From the NCBI GenBank assembly GCA_000181795.3, contig CM012953.1, positions 2,031,192-2,077,184 on the forward strand: 45,993 nt of DNA. The letters run 5' to 3'. Both the position numbers and the translations under genes were made by a program. Position 1 is the first letter of the stretch. Every line of letters starts with the position of its first letter. The stretch is from Trichinella spiralis. Its lineage: Eukaryota > Nematoda > Enoplea > Trichinellida > Trichinellidae. The notes under the pieces are model-generated. The model did not search any database. It was given only the letters and a program-made list of their open reading frames with translations, and was not told the DNA's origin. Of this stretch, positions 23,662 through 36,439 are shown piece after piece.

Positions 23662-25091
23662 ATGACTAATATGACTGATAACGAAGACAGCATAGCAGAA
23701 CAGCAAACAAAAGAAGGCGTTGCCAGAAATCAGAAAGCGTCTCAGGGCCGTGTATTTACTCAAAGTTTTTGTCTATGCGATACAGTTCGCAATAAACTTA
23801 CTTTTGCATTTATCATTTTTTACGTTTTTTATTTTGAGAAGCATTTTGAAAATTGCTGCATGCATACTTTGGATTCTTTTTGTTTGAACTTAAAAACATT
23901 GCTTAAATTAAAGTATTATTTCAAATATTCAGTTAAAATATTAATACTTCATTTTTACCAAAATTTGTAGTCCTTTCAATAGTTCTACATTGTTTCTAAT
24001 GAAGAAAGATTGAAAGTATGTACATTTTCGATGTTTTCTATTTGGTAGACATGTGGATTTACGAAAAACCAAAGCTTAAAATCAAGCTGCCTCCTGGTGC
24101 AAGTTTTGTTGATGAAGAGCAATCTGTTTTACATTCAGTTACTTTGTGGTAAGTTTTACTTTTTTTAAATAATATTCCCAGTTTATAATATTTATAATTA
24201 TCATGCCACGACGTGTAGAGGGACATGAAATTTCATGAAGATAGTAGTGTTTGCTTTTACTATTGCAAATTTTTTTAGCTTCTGTTCATGAAATTAATCA
24301 ATTTTTTATAACAGAACATTTTGTTTTATACTGTATGATTATGAGCATGAATAGTTTCGGTTTTATTTTTTACTTTATAAATTTTCAGCAATAAAAAGTG
24401 AGTAATGTCCAATAATATAATATAATATAATATAGTGTAAATTCACTATAAGTGTACATTCGAAAGCGGTTTTATGAATTAAATAATAAGAACAAATAAT
24501 TATTTCAAATTACAGTTCCTTTTATCTCATCATTTGGCAGTATTATTTTCATCTTTCTTACTTTAAAAAATTTAACCATGACTGTTTTGTATTACAGTAG
24601 TCAATTTTAGCCTACCCAAGAGGTTCTTAGGGAAGCCAGGATCGTCAAGACGTGGTCACTCAATTTTTTATTCAGAAAGATCAGTTTCCACATTTATGAT
24701 GAAGAAACTGATTGTCGCATTAAAAATAGCAGTATGGTGTGTATTTGTAATTAATAATTTAATGGGTATGTATTGGTAAATAGCATTGCCTGTTTACTAA
24801 ACTGTTTTGCATGTTTGTGTTTATTAGTTTGAATTAAATTTTTCAGTGAAAATAACTAACTTCTAAATTGAAGATTAAATGTATTAAATTTTATTGGCTA
24901 TTTTGATTGTAAATGATTTTTTCTACTTTATAGTAGTTTGGATGCTTTCAAATGATTGCAATGAAAAATTTGCACACCTTTCGAATTTTACGAAAATTTT
25001 TAATGCGGAAATGAGGAAAACAGATACATATTTGAAAGCTTTGACGCAAATATTGGAGAATTTGAATGTTTCATCAGAGATGTGCTTTTGA
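23662..25091 (+). CDS. Unrecognised small single-pass membrane protein
   Basis: I do not recognise this gene. A phase-consistent model has four exons: 23662 to about 23763 (donor uncertain: GTGTAT near 23750 or GTTTTT near 23764), 24049-24148, 24611-24765 and 24934-25091, giving roughly 165-170 aa. The order is a polar N-terminus rich in Asp/Glu/Gln, a basic stretch IYEKPKLKIKLPP, a linker with KRFLGKPGSSRRGH, one hydrophobic segment of about 24 residues (LIVALKIAVWCVFVINNL), then a polar tail containing NEKFAHLSNF and TYLKALTQILENLNVS that could form a helix. Arg/Lys cluster before the hydrophobic segment, so a type II or tail-anchored-like topology is plausible. Donors GTAAGT and GTATGT flank exons 2 and 3, which supports a real gene. 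First-exon usage is the weak point. Confidence 0.45.
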
Positions 25092-25696
25092 AAAGTATAT
25101 TTCGCCTGATCTTGTACATTTTGCATTTTGCAACGATACGGCAATGATTGACGTGAAAATGAAACTTTGAAAATGTGCATGATAGATCTTCAGCAAATTT
25201 AAATTTACCTCACCTTGCAAGTAGTTCTTTTCAGCTGCATTTTTTCGGCTGTTTGATGTTTTTGTTACGTTGTTGGCAAAATGGCGAACATTTATAATTG
25301 AACATTAAACATAAAATTGTTGTTGTCATGATTATTTTGTTTCGTTAATATTTTTTCTTTCCATTTTATGATTTCTATTTTAATGAGTGGCTAGTTTTAC
25401 TTTATTCTCAACTTTAAAACATATTTAAAGTAATCTTCATTCAGTATACTATAGTACATAATATTATATAGCTTTTGAAATGAATGCAAGTTCTTATTTT
25501 AAAAGAACCTATTATGATAATTGTTATGTAAAATTGAGTGAATTAATGTTGTTTTGTGAAAACTGTAAATGACATTTTACGTCTTTAAATAATTTTATGT
25601 TCAATTTACAAAAAATTGATTTACGTGATTCAAAAAGACATTTAAATGATATTTTTTTGACTTTTCTGGATGTTATTATTATTTTTGGAATGGATA
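25092..25696. other. Convergent 3' spacer
   Basis: About 600 bp between the ends of two convergent genes, AT-rich, with no coding signal. AATAAA-type motifs occur on both strands, as expected for two 3' UTRs. Confidence 0.45.
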
Positions 25697-28600
25697 TTAT
25701 GCATGAAAAGTGAAAAAACAACAAAACACGAAGTATGTTCGTTCGCTTCTTTTGGAATAACCAACATAATAACCCCAGTAGAAAACATTGAAACAAAAAA
25801 ATACAGCAGGAAATATGATTGCGGATAGGCGATCAATGTCCTCGGCGTCCCACTGTTTCGCCTGCTTCACCTCCTTCCACAATTTGAATCTGTTCCGTTG
25901 TCGAACTTCCAAAAAGGTAAAGTTGATGTCGGGTATGTCGCGAAGGCTGTTCGTCACACTTGTTGGCTCGATCCACTCTTTGGATGACGGATATGAGACA
26001 AGCGTTTGAGCATTTTCTTTGCGCCAAAAAATCGGCGAACCTCGGGCTTGGGTATTTTCATTCCACGTTTGCTGTTTGCGCGTTTTCAAATGAGCCAAAT
26101 GACCAACTATGGCTAATTCTAACAACGACGCGAATATGAACGTCATACCGCTGCAATTTGGAAAAAAAATTATTGTTTTTATTGAATATATTTTCAATTA
26201 ATAAAGCAATTTTGGAAAATTCCTAGAAATAAAATTTTAAATTCTACCTGAGCATCCATACATCGATGGCTTTGATGTAGGAGACACGTGGCAAGTTGCT
26301 GATTATGTTGCCAAATTGAAATGTCATTGCCAACAGTGCGTTCACACCGAGCATTGTTCGTGCGGGCAAAGCCATCGTACCCAAGTGAAAAGATATCCAA
26401 GAAATTATAATAATCAAATAAGTTGGTATATAACCTTGAAAAATGTACCAACCATATCGACGTTGAAAGACGAACGTTATTGTCAATTCATCCCACCAAC
26501 CTGCAGGATATTCCTAAATTTAAAAAAATTATTGAAATGTTCAAGTTTGCATATTATACATATATATTCAAGTCATTAACAACGATAATATTTATTTTTC
26601 AAAAAAATGATTTAAAAATTCCAGATAGGTAAAGAATATCATGCTGAAAATGGAACAATTTCTTTTTCCCTCAAACGAAAAAATCCTAATTTTTTCAAAA
26701 AAATTCAATAATAATTCAGGTACTTTTCAATTTATATTAAAATCAATTTTTGATTTCCACCTTAAATTTGATAATACAGTATATTTTTCTGTAATTGACA
26801 AAATATGCATTGCAATTTTTGCAGTATTTGAACCCGGTAAGTTTGTGTTTGGCTTGTTTTGACGAAAGAGAAAAAATAATAATGGAATGCCACGAGCCGG
26901 GATCGAACCAGCGACCTTTAGATCTTCAGTCTAACGCTCTCCCTGCTGAGCTATCGCGGCTCTGCATTTGTCTCATGTAATGTGTGTTATTATTTCATAA
27001 TTGTAAAAAATACCAAATGAACGACAACAACAATAACAACAGGACTGTGTTTTTATGTTAATTGTTAATACAAGCCAAACACAGGCTTTAAGGATTGCAA
27101 CTGAATTTAGAAGAACCTTTTTTTAATGAAAACAAACAGTAAAGCGCATTGCATGCAATTATGGAGGGGTAAACATATGAAACATTGTCACATTGGTCAT
27201 ACAAAACTTTGAAAATAAATGAAAAAATAAGTTATACCTGAGAGTAATATTTGTATTTACTAGTTGAACAATCAAATATGATTCTCATCAGATTATGCTT
27301 AAAATATCTTTCATATATGTAGAATTAAACAACATTATAATCAAAAAAATATACTTGCAATAATTACGTTTATACAATTACATAGCAGTAATCAATTTTT
27401 TTTTCATTGCACGACATTTCACAGAAATTAAAATTAGTTATTTGAAAATTTGAAATAAAAAATAAGTTGAACAGCAAAATAAGTGGTGATCATATTTGAT
27501 AAAGTTGCATTTATAAGCCGTCCTTTTGGAAAATTAAAAATAAAGGACAACAAATGTATAAAATTGAAACTTCTCATGACCAGAACTGACTTTTATCATA
27601 CACGGAAGTGTGTTAATCGATAATTTTTCTAGTTATTAATTATGAAATTAACTGCAACCGGAGAGATGCTTTGTGCGCTTTAATATTATTACAGAGAAAA
27701 TTCTTTTAACATTAATAATTAAGAAAAGGTTTTAGACTGAAAAACAGAAATTATAATTCAAATTATACAGAATGTTGATTAATTGGAATTGAAAAGGAAA
27801 AGGTTAATTTTTTTTTCTTCAGAAATTCCATTAAAAATACCACCAGTATAATAAAGAAACATAAAAATTTTGAAATTAGATAAATTTTGTGCTCAAATAA
27901 TAAATTTGTCTTCTTTGAAAATGACAAAGCTGAAAATTAAGCAAGACGTTCAAAAGTTGGTGGAAAAATTAAAAAGGAAATTCATTGAGACAGTTTTGGC
28001 AGTCGTGTGTGCATCATTGGGGATTTGCAGTTTTTCAATTTAACTCTCCAATTGTGAAGCGATTTTTGAAGCTGAGCTGCGACTAACAAAGCGTGCATGC
28101 GTATGTATGCATGTATTAAGTATTTGTGTGTGATTTATTCGATCAAGCAGACATCAAGCTTACCACGTTTTCAGTTGTTGCGAGCGTTTTGACAATGGTA
28201 AAATCCGGCAGTTCTGTATTGCCCAGTATGGATATAGGCTGTTGTTCGCTCCAGAGCATTTGTACCTCGTGATTGTTGTAATTGAAGCTGAGGAAAGTGA
28301 GCGAGCAACGTTGCTCGTCCATGGGAAAATTTCGAAGTTCCATTTGACAAGGACCGGTCAATTTGATCCTGTAGTTGGTCCAGACGCTTCCGTTGTTGTA
28401 GATCATCAAGAAGATGTTGGTAAAAGGCGACTTGTGAATGAAGGCCTCTTTGCTGTTGATGAAGCACGTGTTCGGGGTCCAAATTTTTTCCAACATTGAA
28501 TTGTCAAGCGAGATGTTCGGTTTGCAAGGATTGAGGTGGTCAAATCTCAATCTAGGATCTTCCCACATTTCGTTCAAATAGAGATCCACTTCGAAATCTT

Positions 28601-28883
28601 GCGTCTGTTCAGAAATGCTCGTGATCGACTGGATCCACATTTCCAAGCGTACTTTGACTCCAAAAGGCTTCGGCAGTCTGTATTTATTGTAGCCGCTGCG
28701 GTCAAAGTCGACCAGCTGATGCATCACATCGATATCGTGAGTACAGTCGGATCTTTGATCACGTAACGGTTCATTGATGTCCAAATGTTTCGGTTCAGAT
28801 GAGCAACCAACATTTAGCCACGTTAGCAGAATGATAAAATTGAAAACAAACAGGCGAACAAAACAGCCAACAATTACGGTCAT
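25697..28883 (-). CDS. Anion-type Cys-loop ligand-gated channel subunit (nematode LGC)
   Basis: Three exons (28883-28164, 26513-26248, 26150-25697) give 479 aa with agreeing phases. There is an N-terminal signal peptide, then a ligand-binding domain with [11 protein letters not shown] and the Cys-loop C179-x13-C193 ([15 protein letters not shown]). TM1 (about 262-284) contains [16 protein letters not shown] at 290-292 lies before TM2 ([16 protein letters not shown]), the signature of chloride selectivity. TM3 begins [12 protein letters not shown]. An intracellular loop of about 90 residues precedes TM4 (about 437-458). The TM2-TM3 wording ([19 protein letters not shown]) is closest, from memory, to the nematode amine-gated set (MOD-1, LGC-50 to LGC-55), so a biogenic amine is a reasonable ligand guess. 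The start is the first in-frame ATG. Intron 1 (1.65 kb) encloses a tRNA gene. Confidence 0.92.
26888..26960 (-). tRNA. tRNA-Phe(GAA)
   Basis: Reading the minus strand from 26960: acceptor GCCGCGA pairs with TCGTGGC; the D arm begins TAGCTCAGCAGGGAGAGC (A box); the anticodon stem-loop is TTAGA-CTGAAGA-TCTAA, with anticodon GAA; the T arm contains GGTTCGATCC (B box); the discriminator is A. An oligo-T terminator (TTTTTT) follows about 12 bases downstream. The sequence is close to the conserved animal tRNA-Phe. No CCA is encoded and there is no intron. It lies within intron 1 of the channel gene, on the same strand. Confidence 0.97.
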
Positions 28884-31800
28884 TGGCAAATAAAAATGAC
28901 AGAATAACAATTCAATCAGGGCAGTGTTGGATGAGCAAAACCATAAAAGCCTTTATGTTATCTGGTAAAAGTGGGAAGAAAGCTGAAAAAAAATATGAAA
29001 GAATAAATAAATTGCAAATAAGATATGTTGTTGTTGTACTTTACCTGAAAAGTGAAAAATTATAATATAATTTCAAATAGTCTGACGATGTTGTTCGATC
29101 ATGCGCGCAGAAAGCTGAAATGAAGAAGAGCAAATTGTACTGGATGAATGGTTGGTTGGTTGGTTAAGCTGGTGGTTGGTTAGCTGGCTGTTACAAAGCA
29201 TCAGATCCTCCTCGGTGAAAGAAGGACGATCAATTGACTAACTGATTTATGTTAGCCATCTCCAGTGCATCGATTCTTTACAAGTGATGCTTTCCCCTTT
29301 GGGACGTCGCTTTAACTGCCGCTGTTGACTCGCACGACTAATGAAGATGCATTGTGCTTCTTATTCTCTCCAAGAGATGTACGTCACTATCGCGCGCATG
29401 TCAGAAGTTGAATTTGAAAATAATTTTCAAAAACCTTCTCCTCTCCTCACATTTCATTCAAATTTCCACTTCTGTCTACTCGTTTTGTTCTGCCATTTAC
29501 TTTACCTTTCACACCTTATTTTTTAAAAATTCTCTTATAATTTTTGATTTGATTTCATTAATTATGAAAATTTTCTTTCTATTGTTTTTTATTTTGTTTA
29601 ATTCATTTCAATAAATCACACGCTCATAGCACAGATGCAGAACAACATAACAGCGCACTTCGATTCAATTTGCACTGCCTCGAGCTTTATTATTATTATT
29701 AATATTCAATGAGTAGGATTCTCTTGAGATTTGAAAAATTTATTCATACAAATTCCATTTCATTCGAAAAACATGTTGAAAATAATGAATGCACTTTAAT
29801 TTTGATTTTTCATAAAATTAAACTTTATTAAATTAAAACTTAATTAATCAATTTGTACATAATTTTTAAACTTTTTTAATAAAACAATTTTAAAAAGTAC
29901 ATTTAATTGTTAAAAAATAAACAAAAAAATCAATTATAATTAATTTATTAAAAATACAAAATGAACAAGAATTTTGTAACTTTTGTTAATATTGAATTTC
30001 AATAATTTATTAACTGAAAATGTATTTTCATTTTAATCTCTTTTGTCCATGGATTAAGAAACATCAATTTATAATACAAATTTTTTTTTCAAAAGATGCC
30101 AAACCTGAACAAAAATTTCAATTTACTTTATGCATTTATATTTTATTTAATTGGAAAAGCTTACACCAGAAAAAAATAGTTATTTATCAATAATAATAAT
30201 ACCAATTTGTGTAGAAATGAAAATTTCGAACAAGAAAAAAAAGGAAATGGTTGTTGACTGAAATTGACTGATCTCAAAATTTAAAAATTTATGAAATAAG
30301 CAATATTACGTTTTTTTGGAAAATTATTAATAATTACGATCAGCTCCTCGATTGGACCGGAAGAGAAATTGAAAAAAGAAAAGTCATCCAGTCAAGTGAT
30401 CACCATCGTAAAGCATTGATTATTAATCAGTTGAACTGGTCAAATGGAGATGAGCTATTTTTTAAATGAAATGCGAAAAAGGAAAACGAGTGGGGAAATT
30501 TCATTTGGGAAACTTTTCCAAATGGGCATATTATTTAAATTTGGAAGTTGAATTTAGTTCAATCACAAAAGGCAAAGATAAATTTTGTATTTTATGCAAA
30601 TGAGATGTGGAATTTTGTCAATCTTTGAAAAAGTATTTTTTAAAATAGTGATAGATATATATATATATAATTTCAAAAATATTGTGGACAGTTTTTCAAT
30701 TGTCGTAAAAATATCGATATTTCACAAGTAGCTAGTATTTTTTCTTCTTCTTCTTCTTATTATTACATGACTTGAAGCATAGTAAAAAGCTCACGTGAAT
30801 GCTTACTTCTTTTTTTTTCTCATATTATCAAAAAACCAACCAAGTACCAAATTGAGGAAATGGAAGCAAAAGTGAAAAGATGGACAAATGTTGAACGACA
30901 GACAATTGGAACACTTGCAGACGTTTTAATGATCCGTTGAATTAATCGTCTGTAAAAGCCGGTGCAAAAGGGGCGGCGGCTTGCTTGTTCACTTCAATCT
31001 CTGCTGCTATCAGGCCGTTTTTGCTTCACTTCACAAAGCCATTAACGAATGCAATTTCAATTTTAATTTCTTCGTTCTCTTCATTTTTTTCTTTTCTCAT
31101 GCAAAACTTCTATTAAACTACACTCTCGAATATATGCATCATATACAACAACAACTGCACGTCGAGGCAAATTTACCACAAAAATTTCCATCCTGAACAG
31201 AAAGAAAAACAGCTGTTCAAAATTGCCTCAATCAGCTGTTGTTTATTGGGCGGTACGAAAGTAATTAAATTTTTTTTTACGAATTTTAAATGCAAATTCT
31301 TTTTTCGATAATTGATCAAACTTAAACACTTCATATGTTCGTGTTTTGGCATTGTTTTCGGTGATAATTGTAAAATTTCAACTTCACTGATTCCATCAGC
31401 CGAAAACAACACTACTACTTTGATTTGGGATTGCTTTTAACAATTTAATTTTTTACTGCATTTTCATCAATTCAGTAAAAAGAATTCAATTTGATGTAAA
31501 AAGTCACAAAGTGGAAAAGCTTTCTCTAAATGCAATAAATAAATAAATAAATAAACAAAAAAAACAAATATCATCAGTTCCTAGATCTTAACGGAATGCA
31601 TGTTGCACAATGTTCAGCAGTTGCTTTGATCACGCGGATTCACATTAGCGCACGGGATCGACAAAAACAGATTGAGAGAGTGAAAATAAAAAAAGAGAGG
31701 AAGAGATGAATTTTTAAATAATCAAAAAAGAAGACAAGAAAATAATAACGGCATTTTTTATAACAAGAAAAACATGAATGTTTATTTCATTGTTTTCTTT

Positions 31801-31911
31801 TTTGTTTGTTGTTGTTGTTGTTGTAATTTATTTTGCATAAAAAGGAAGAAGAGAAAGAAAAAATGAAGCAAAAGTTGTGCGTGCATATGCGCGCAGTATG
31901 TTAGATAATTT
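28884..31911. other. 3 kb intergenic region with simple repeats
   Basis: This is the upstream region of the channel gene and the 3' flank of the HAPSTR1 homologue. It holds a GGTT tetramer run at 29150-29165, a short (AT)n run near 30654-30669, CTT/ATT trinucleotides near 30740-30765, AAAT repeats near 31535-31555 and a GTT run near 31805-31823. No coding frame of note. Confidence 0.5.
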
Positions 31912-32592
31912 TCAACGTCGAGCTCGTTTGCGCACTGAATCGCACTCGTCCCCGTGGCTGGATATTACGCGTTTTTTGGAGTTGCGATAACAAGCTTGTT
32001 GGAAAAATTCACCCAAATCGTTGGGAACTCGCAACGCTTCGTTGAACATCAGCATCATGCCCGTGTGTTCTTTGACCGGGGAGGGCGTGGTCTGATTGCT
32101 GTTGGTCAAAGGGGACTCCTTTTCCACCGGACTCACTATCAAGCCGTGACTTTTTGCCGAAGCTTGACGATTCATCAACAACGCTTCGAGATCATCCTTC
32201 TTCAAATACATGTACGGTTGACTGTGCATCCACGACAATAGTTCTCGAGCCAACATTTGACGACCCGCACTAGTACCTCTTTCATATCCCTGCCTGAACG
32301 CATCATTTGCACCTGCAATTCATACGTCAAACACTATTTGCTTATTCAATTTTCAAATTATAGCTGTCTCACTTTTGTAAAAACGTGTTGTAGCTATCGC
32401 ACTTTTTGTGAACGCCGCCCAAGTTGGGATGTGGAAGAGTTCAGCAACGGAATTTGCCACGCTGATAAAATCGCCATAAAAACGATCTTCGATAGCTTCG
32501 GCCAAATTCACATCCGCATTAGCATCGATTGTTGGGTCTTCAACAGCAACTGGACGCCGATATCGACGGGGCCCATCACCACAATCAGTCAT
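31912..32592 (-). CDS. HAPSTR1: HAPSTR1 / C16orf72-like stress-response protein
   Basis: Two exons (32592-32373 and 32312-31912) give 206 aa (human about 275). In vertebrates HAPSTR1 (C16orf72, TAPR1) is a nuclear partner of the HUWE1 ubiquitin ligase that tunes stress signalling. The sequence shows the duplicated helix of the family: FISVANSVAELF, then WAAFTKSAIATTRFYK, comparable with the human WxxFxxSAxAVxxLYK units. The FRQGYERG segment, a basic/aromatic stretch and a KKDDLEALL helix follow, corresponding to human REDLISFL. The tail is basic (SVRKRARR), similar to the human KRNRMI end. The N-terminus is acidic and short. A GATTTCAG acceptor lies 15 bases before the ATG, so the leader is spliced or trans-spliced; frame is open back to it, so more N-terminal coding sequence is possible. 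The assignment rests on remembered similarity. Confidence 0.72.
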
Positions 32593-35500
32593 TGAATTTA
32601 AAATCAACTGAAATCAACAACGCAAATAACAAATACAATTCATACCAAAAAATATATATATAAACTATGTGCATTTTTACATACAACGTATTATATTTCA
32701 AACTCATCACATCCGAACAAAGTAATATTTAAAATAATAATAATAATAATAAAACATCAATTCCGTGTGCTGAATGGAAAACAAAAATTCTGAAACAACT
32801 TGGAACCTTCATATTCAAGTATTTATTTTACATTGAAAAGCAAATAATTCACTAATGTCAACAAGACACTGTTTTCTATTCTTCCCAAATCTTAAAGGCG
32901 TTTCACAAAACGTCCACTTATCAATTCTGGTAAACAATACAAAACATAAAAAGTGAATTTTTAATTGTACGCATATCTTTGCAAGAAAAAAAAACTTATC
33001 ACATTATTCATAATGCTGGCAATGATGATAACATTGAACTAAACGTCAACCACGTAAAATATTATTCCGCGAAATATGAAAAAAAAACCTATTCTTTCAT
33101 CAGGTCAGTTTAAACTTGAAATCACACGAAAAAATACACGCAAAACAGTCATATGCAATCAAGTTGACTTCGAAAACTTGCTTCTCTATACGGAGAAAAA
33201 TTTCATTCATATTCATATTTATTTCTTCAACGAAAATGATTCAAAACATGCGATGCAAATGAAACTCTCTCAATGTCAATTCAACAAAACGCTGAGCCGG
33301 AAATGGTGAAAAAAAATATCCAAAAATATCACTCACATTCTCAAAATTAAACATGGAAACTGATTAACATTAAAAAGGATAATTTTTCAATAAGAATAAT
33401 AATAAATTTAATAAAATTACAAACCTGGTTAGTGTGTTGGCAAGAAGGACAAATTACCCAGAGATGACAAAGCAGTGATTTGCCTCAATACCACCGTCTG
33501 AGAAAACAAAATGCTGAACCAGTGCAATATTGAAACAAAACACCTAAATATATTGTTATTAAAAATCACTTGATAAAAAATAATTTCTACAGCGCGTAGT
33601 GGATAGATTCTAAAAATTGATAAGACAGACGCAAATTCAAATATAAACAGTACAGAACTGTTAGAGCAAAACAAAATCAACTGCAATTCTTTTTGAAAAT
33701 GCTGACCGAATTCTGAAATCTTCCAATTTTAAATCAATCTTTCTCATAGACGTTTGTAAATTGGACTACAAAAAAACAAATGCATGCACAAATTCCCATG
33801 CAACGTACAACTGTTTCTTGCTTTTCGAGTTCGAAAATGAAGATCAACATACAAGTCAAATTTGCAAATTTAACAATTTAAAAAACAATTTATGAAATCA
33901 CCATGCAATCAGAATTAACCTTGATATAGAATTTAAAAATCTGTTATTCAAGCTAGAGAATTGGTTACCGGACAAGGACAGCCTTGAGAAAAAAACAAAC
34001 TGTATAAAAAATAACTAAAACTGCTCAAGAAATCGTAAATAATAATAAGAAGAAGAAAATACATCAAGCAAAAGTATCAAACGTAGTACATCTAATGAAA
34101 ATTCTGATGCTACTAAATTGTTTTCATTCCAATCTGATTACTTACTTTCAGACAAACACAAACAACAACAACAACAAAGTCATCATTCTTATAAACAAGG
34201 ACAAACAGAGATATCTGCAATTTATTTTCTCAATACATTCAACAATATAATCGAAAACTACACTGAGTGGTGAAAAAATTACTTTAAAAAAATTAATTTC
34301 AACAAATCAAAAAAAAATATAATCTATAAAACAAAGTAAACATAGGAAACCAAAAATTGTAATTTATTTTTATAAATTTATTAAATAAATTAAAAAAAAA
34401 TTTTCTGAAGCGATTTAAAAAAATTGAGATAATGCTAAAATTACCAGTTCAATATAGCAAGCGAACACTTACCACGAATACTCAAGAATGAATATATAGC
34501 TCAATGTAAATGGTATACTGTAATTTAAAATGCAAGTATGATGTAAAACTAATGTGATGACACTATTAAATAAATTCAATAAAATCTCAAATTATGAATA
34601 TTTTATTTTTTACGAACATATAATAATTAATTATTTTCATACATTTGAACAAAATGCAATAAAATATGATGGATCAAATTTTATGTACAATAAATCAGAA
34701 AAATAATGCGAATATTAAAATTATGAAAATTATTCAGGTATTTTAATAAAAATGATATTTTTTTATTTTTGTCATTTTTTATGAAGTATTATGAATTGTT
34801 ATGACTGGTAAATCTGCGAAACAGTCAAAAATTGAAAACTATAGCTTTAAAAGGCAAATAACAAAATGGTTCACTTAATCAATACTGTACATGATTTGAT
34901 TTCAAAATTTTAAACAATAAAATACAGTATACATTTGCGTTAAATATAATAAAGCAATTTCGAACACAAGCACAACTTTTGATACTGCTAAGGATTCTTG
35001 TGCAATACTTCATAGAATTTGCATGCAAGATGTAAACAAAATAAATGTAATATGCTGTGACGTGAAGAATTTGTATTCAATTTTCAGAAAATATGACGTA
35101 ATACCAGTTGATTTTATTTTTACTTGTCCTATATATTTTGTTGATTGTCTGATAATTGTCCATTTACTTTTTAATATTAAAAAGTTGCTTTGTCGTTACA
35201 GCTGTTGTTAAAAAGTAAATTTCCATTTGAGTTTACCAAATACTTCATAAAGCAACATTCATTTGATTAATTAATGGATAAAGAAATATTGCCCATAAAT
35301 ACCCTTGCCTTTTCAATCTGAACCATGTCACAACGAATAAATATCAAACATAAAGGTGAAAATGTTTTAAAAAAACATCATTACTATTAAAAGCATCTGC
35401 GCACTGTTCATAGTGTATATCTACTTTAAATTTCCATATTTAAAGAAGGCCAAAATGACAACTTTTCAAAATGCTATTCTTTCGAAAGAACACATAAAAA

Positions 35501-35800
35501 TTAGGGTAATGCAATCAAACAAAAATTTATTTTGTTCCTCAAATTTTTAAAGTATACTGCAACAAATAAATTAAAAATAATATATGAAAGGTACTATAAT
35601 GCTAAGTACAGTATTGAAATAACTCAAGTAATTATTTGTAATTCAATGACAAATGTGATTATGTTTAAAAACGATGTTTAGCTAAATACGATCATTACTA
35701 TCTTACGTATATTAACGTCAGGAACGTATATTTATAATACATGCAATATTCTCAGTGATTAACAAAGTAATTCAATTATTAAATATCACTGTTGGAAATT
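32593..35800. other. AT-rich region upstream of the HAPSTR1 homologue
   Basis: More than 3 kb with very high A+T, mostly closed frames and no recognised product. On the minus strand a TTTTCTCAG acceptor at about 33508 precedes a short open stretch (VVLRQITALSSLG). A CTGAAA|GTAAGT donor at about 34146 follows a (GTT)n-bearing stretch. Either could be an untranslated or alternative first exon; neither can be assigned. Confidence 0.3.
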
Positions 35801-35814
35801 TTGTTCTATAATTA

Positions 35815-36193
35815 GACGCATGGCCGTGTCGTAGTTGCATCGTTCCAAAATATCATCACGTCAAAACTAGCGCACCTGTTCAGCTAAATCCGTTAGTACT
35901 TCAGAACTCGACTGTGTATTTGGTGAATTAGATGATGCAATAAATAAGCATTACGACTGGATTATTTCGATTGTGCGTGTGAGATAGTACATGATACAAT
36001 AAGTACTGCGATTGTAACTTATATTACAAGCCACTTTTAAGTCACAATAGCAACTTGAATGCAAATACACTGATACCAACCGCTACCAAGTAATTACTCC
36101 ATTAACTCACTTACGAACTGCCTCTTCTAGGTATTTCGTCCGCTCTTCTTCTATATCGTTCAACAGCTGGGAGATTACATCTGGGAATCCTAA
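35815..36193 (-). other. Unassigned coding-like stretches
   Basis: Two protein-like segments lie on the minus strand. The upstream one (about 36193-36127) is bounded by a TTGATTAG acceptor and a strong donor (GTTC|GTAAGT) and would encode FPDVISQLLNDIEEERTKY plus LEEAV, a charged helix that suits a coiled coil. The lower one (about 35950-35815) contains SSSEVLTDLAEQ and then ERCNYDTAMRLIIEQN. They could be exons of a gene I cannot complete, or remains of an old mobile element next to the BEL/Pao fossil. I do not recognise a family. Confidence 0.3.
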
Positions 36194-36439
36194 TCAAATG
36201 ATAACAACCAAAAAAGTTAGACAGCAACAGTCAACTATCAAACGTAAACTAATGTAAACGAAACAATGCTAATCAAAGATATCCATCAAAAACTAATCCA
36301 AACATCAACATCCCGACCAAAACTGTAAATTATATATTTTTTCAATGTGGGCAAGGTTGCCACCGAATCAGCTATGGATACTTGGCTGCGCTTTCTTGAT
36401 AATTTGTGAAATTATATTGTTCTAAGTGCATCTGGAAAA

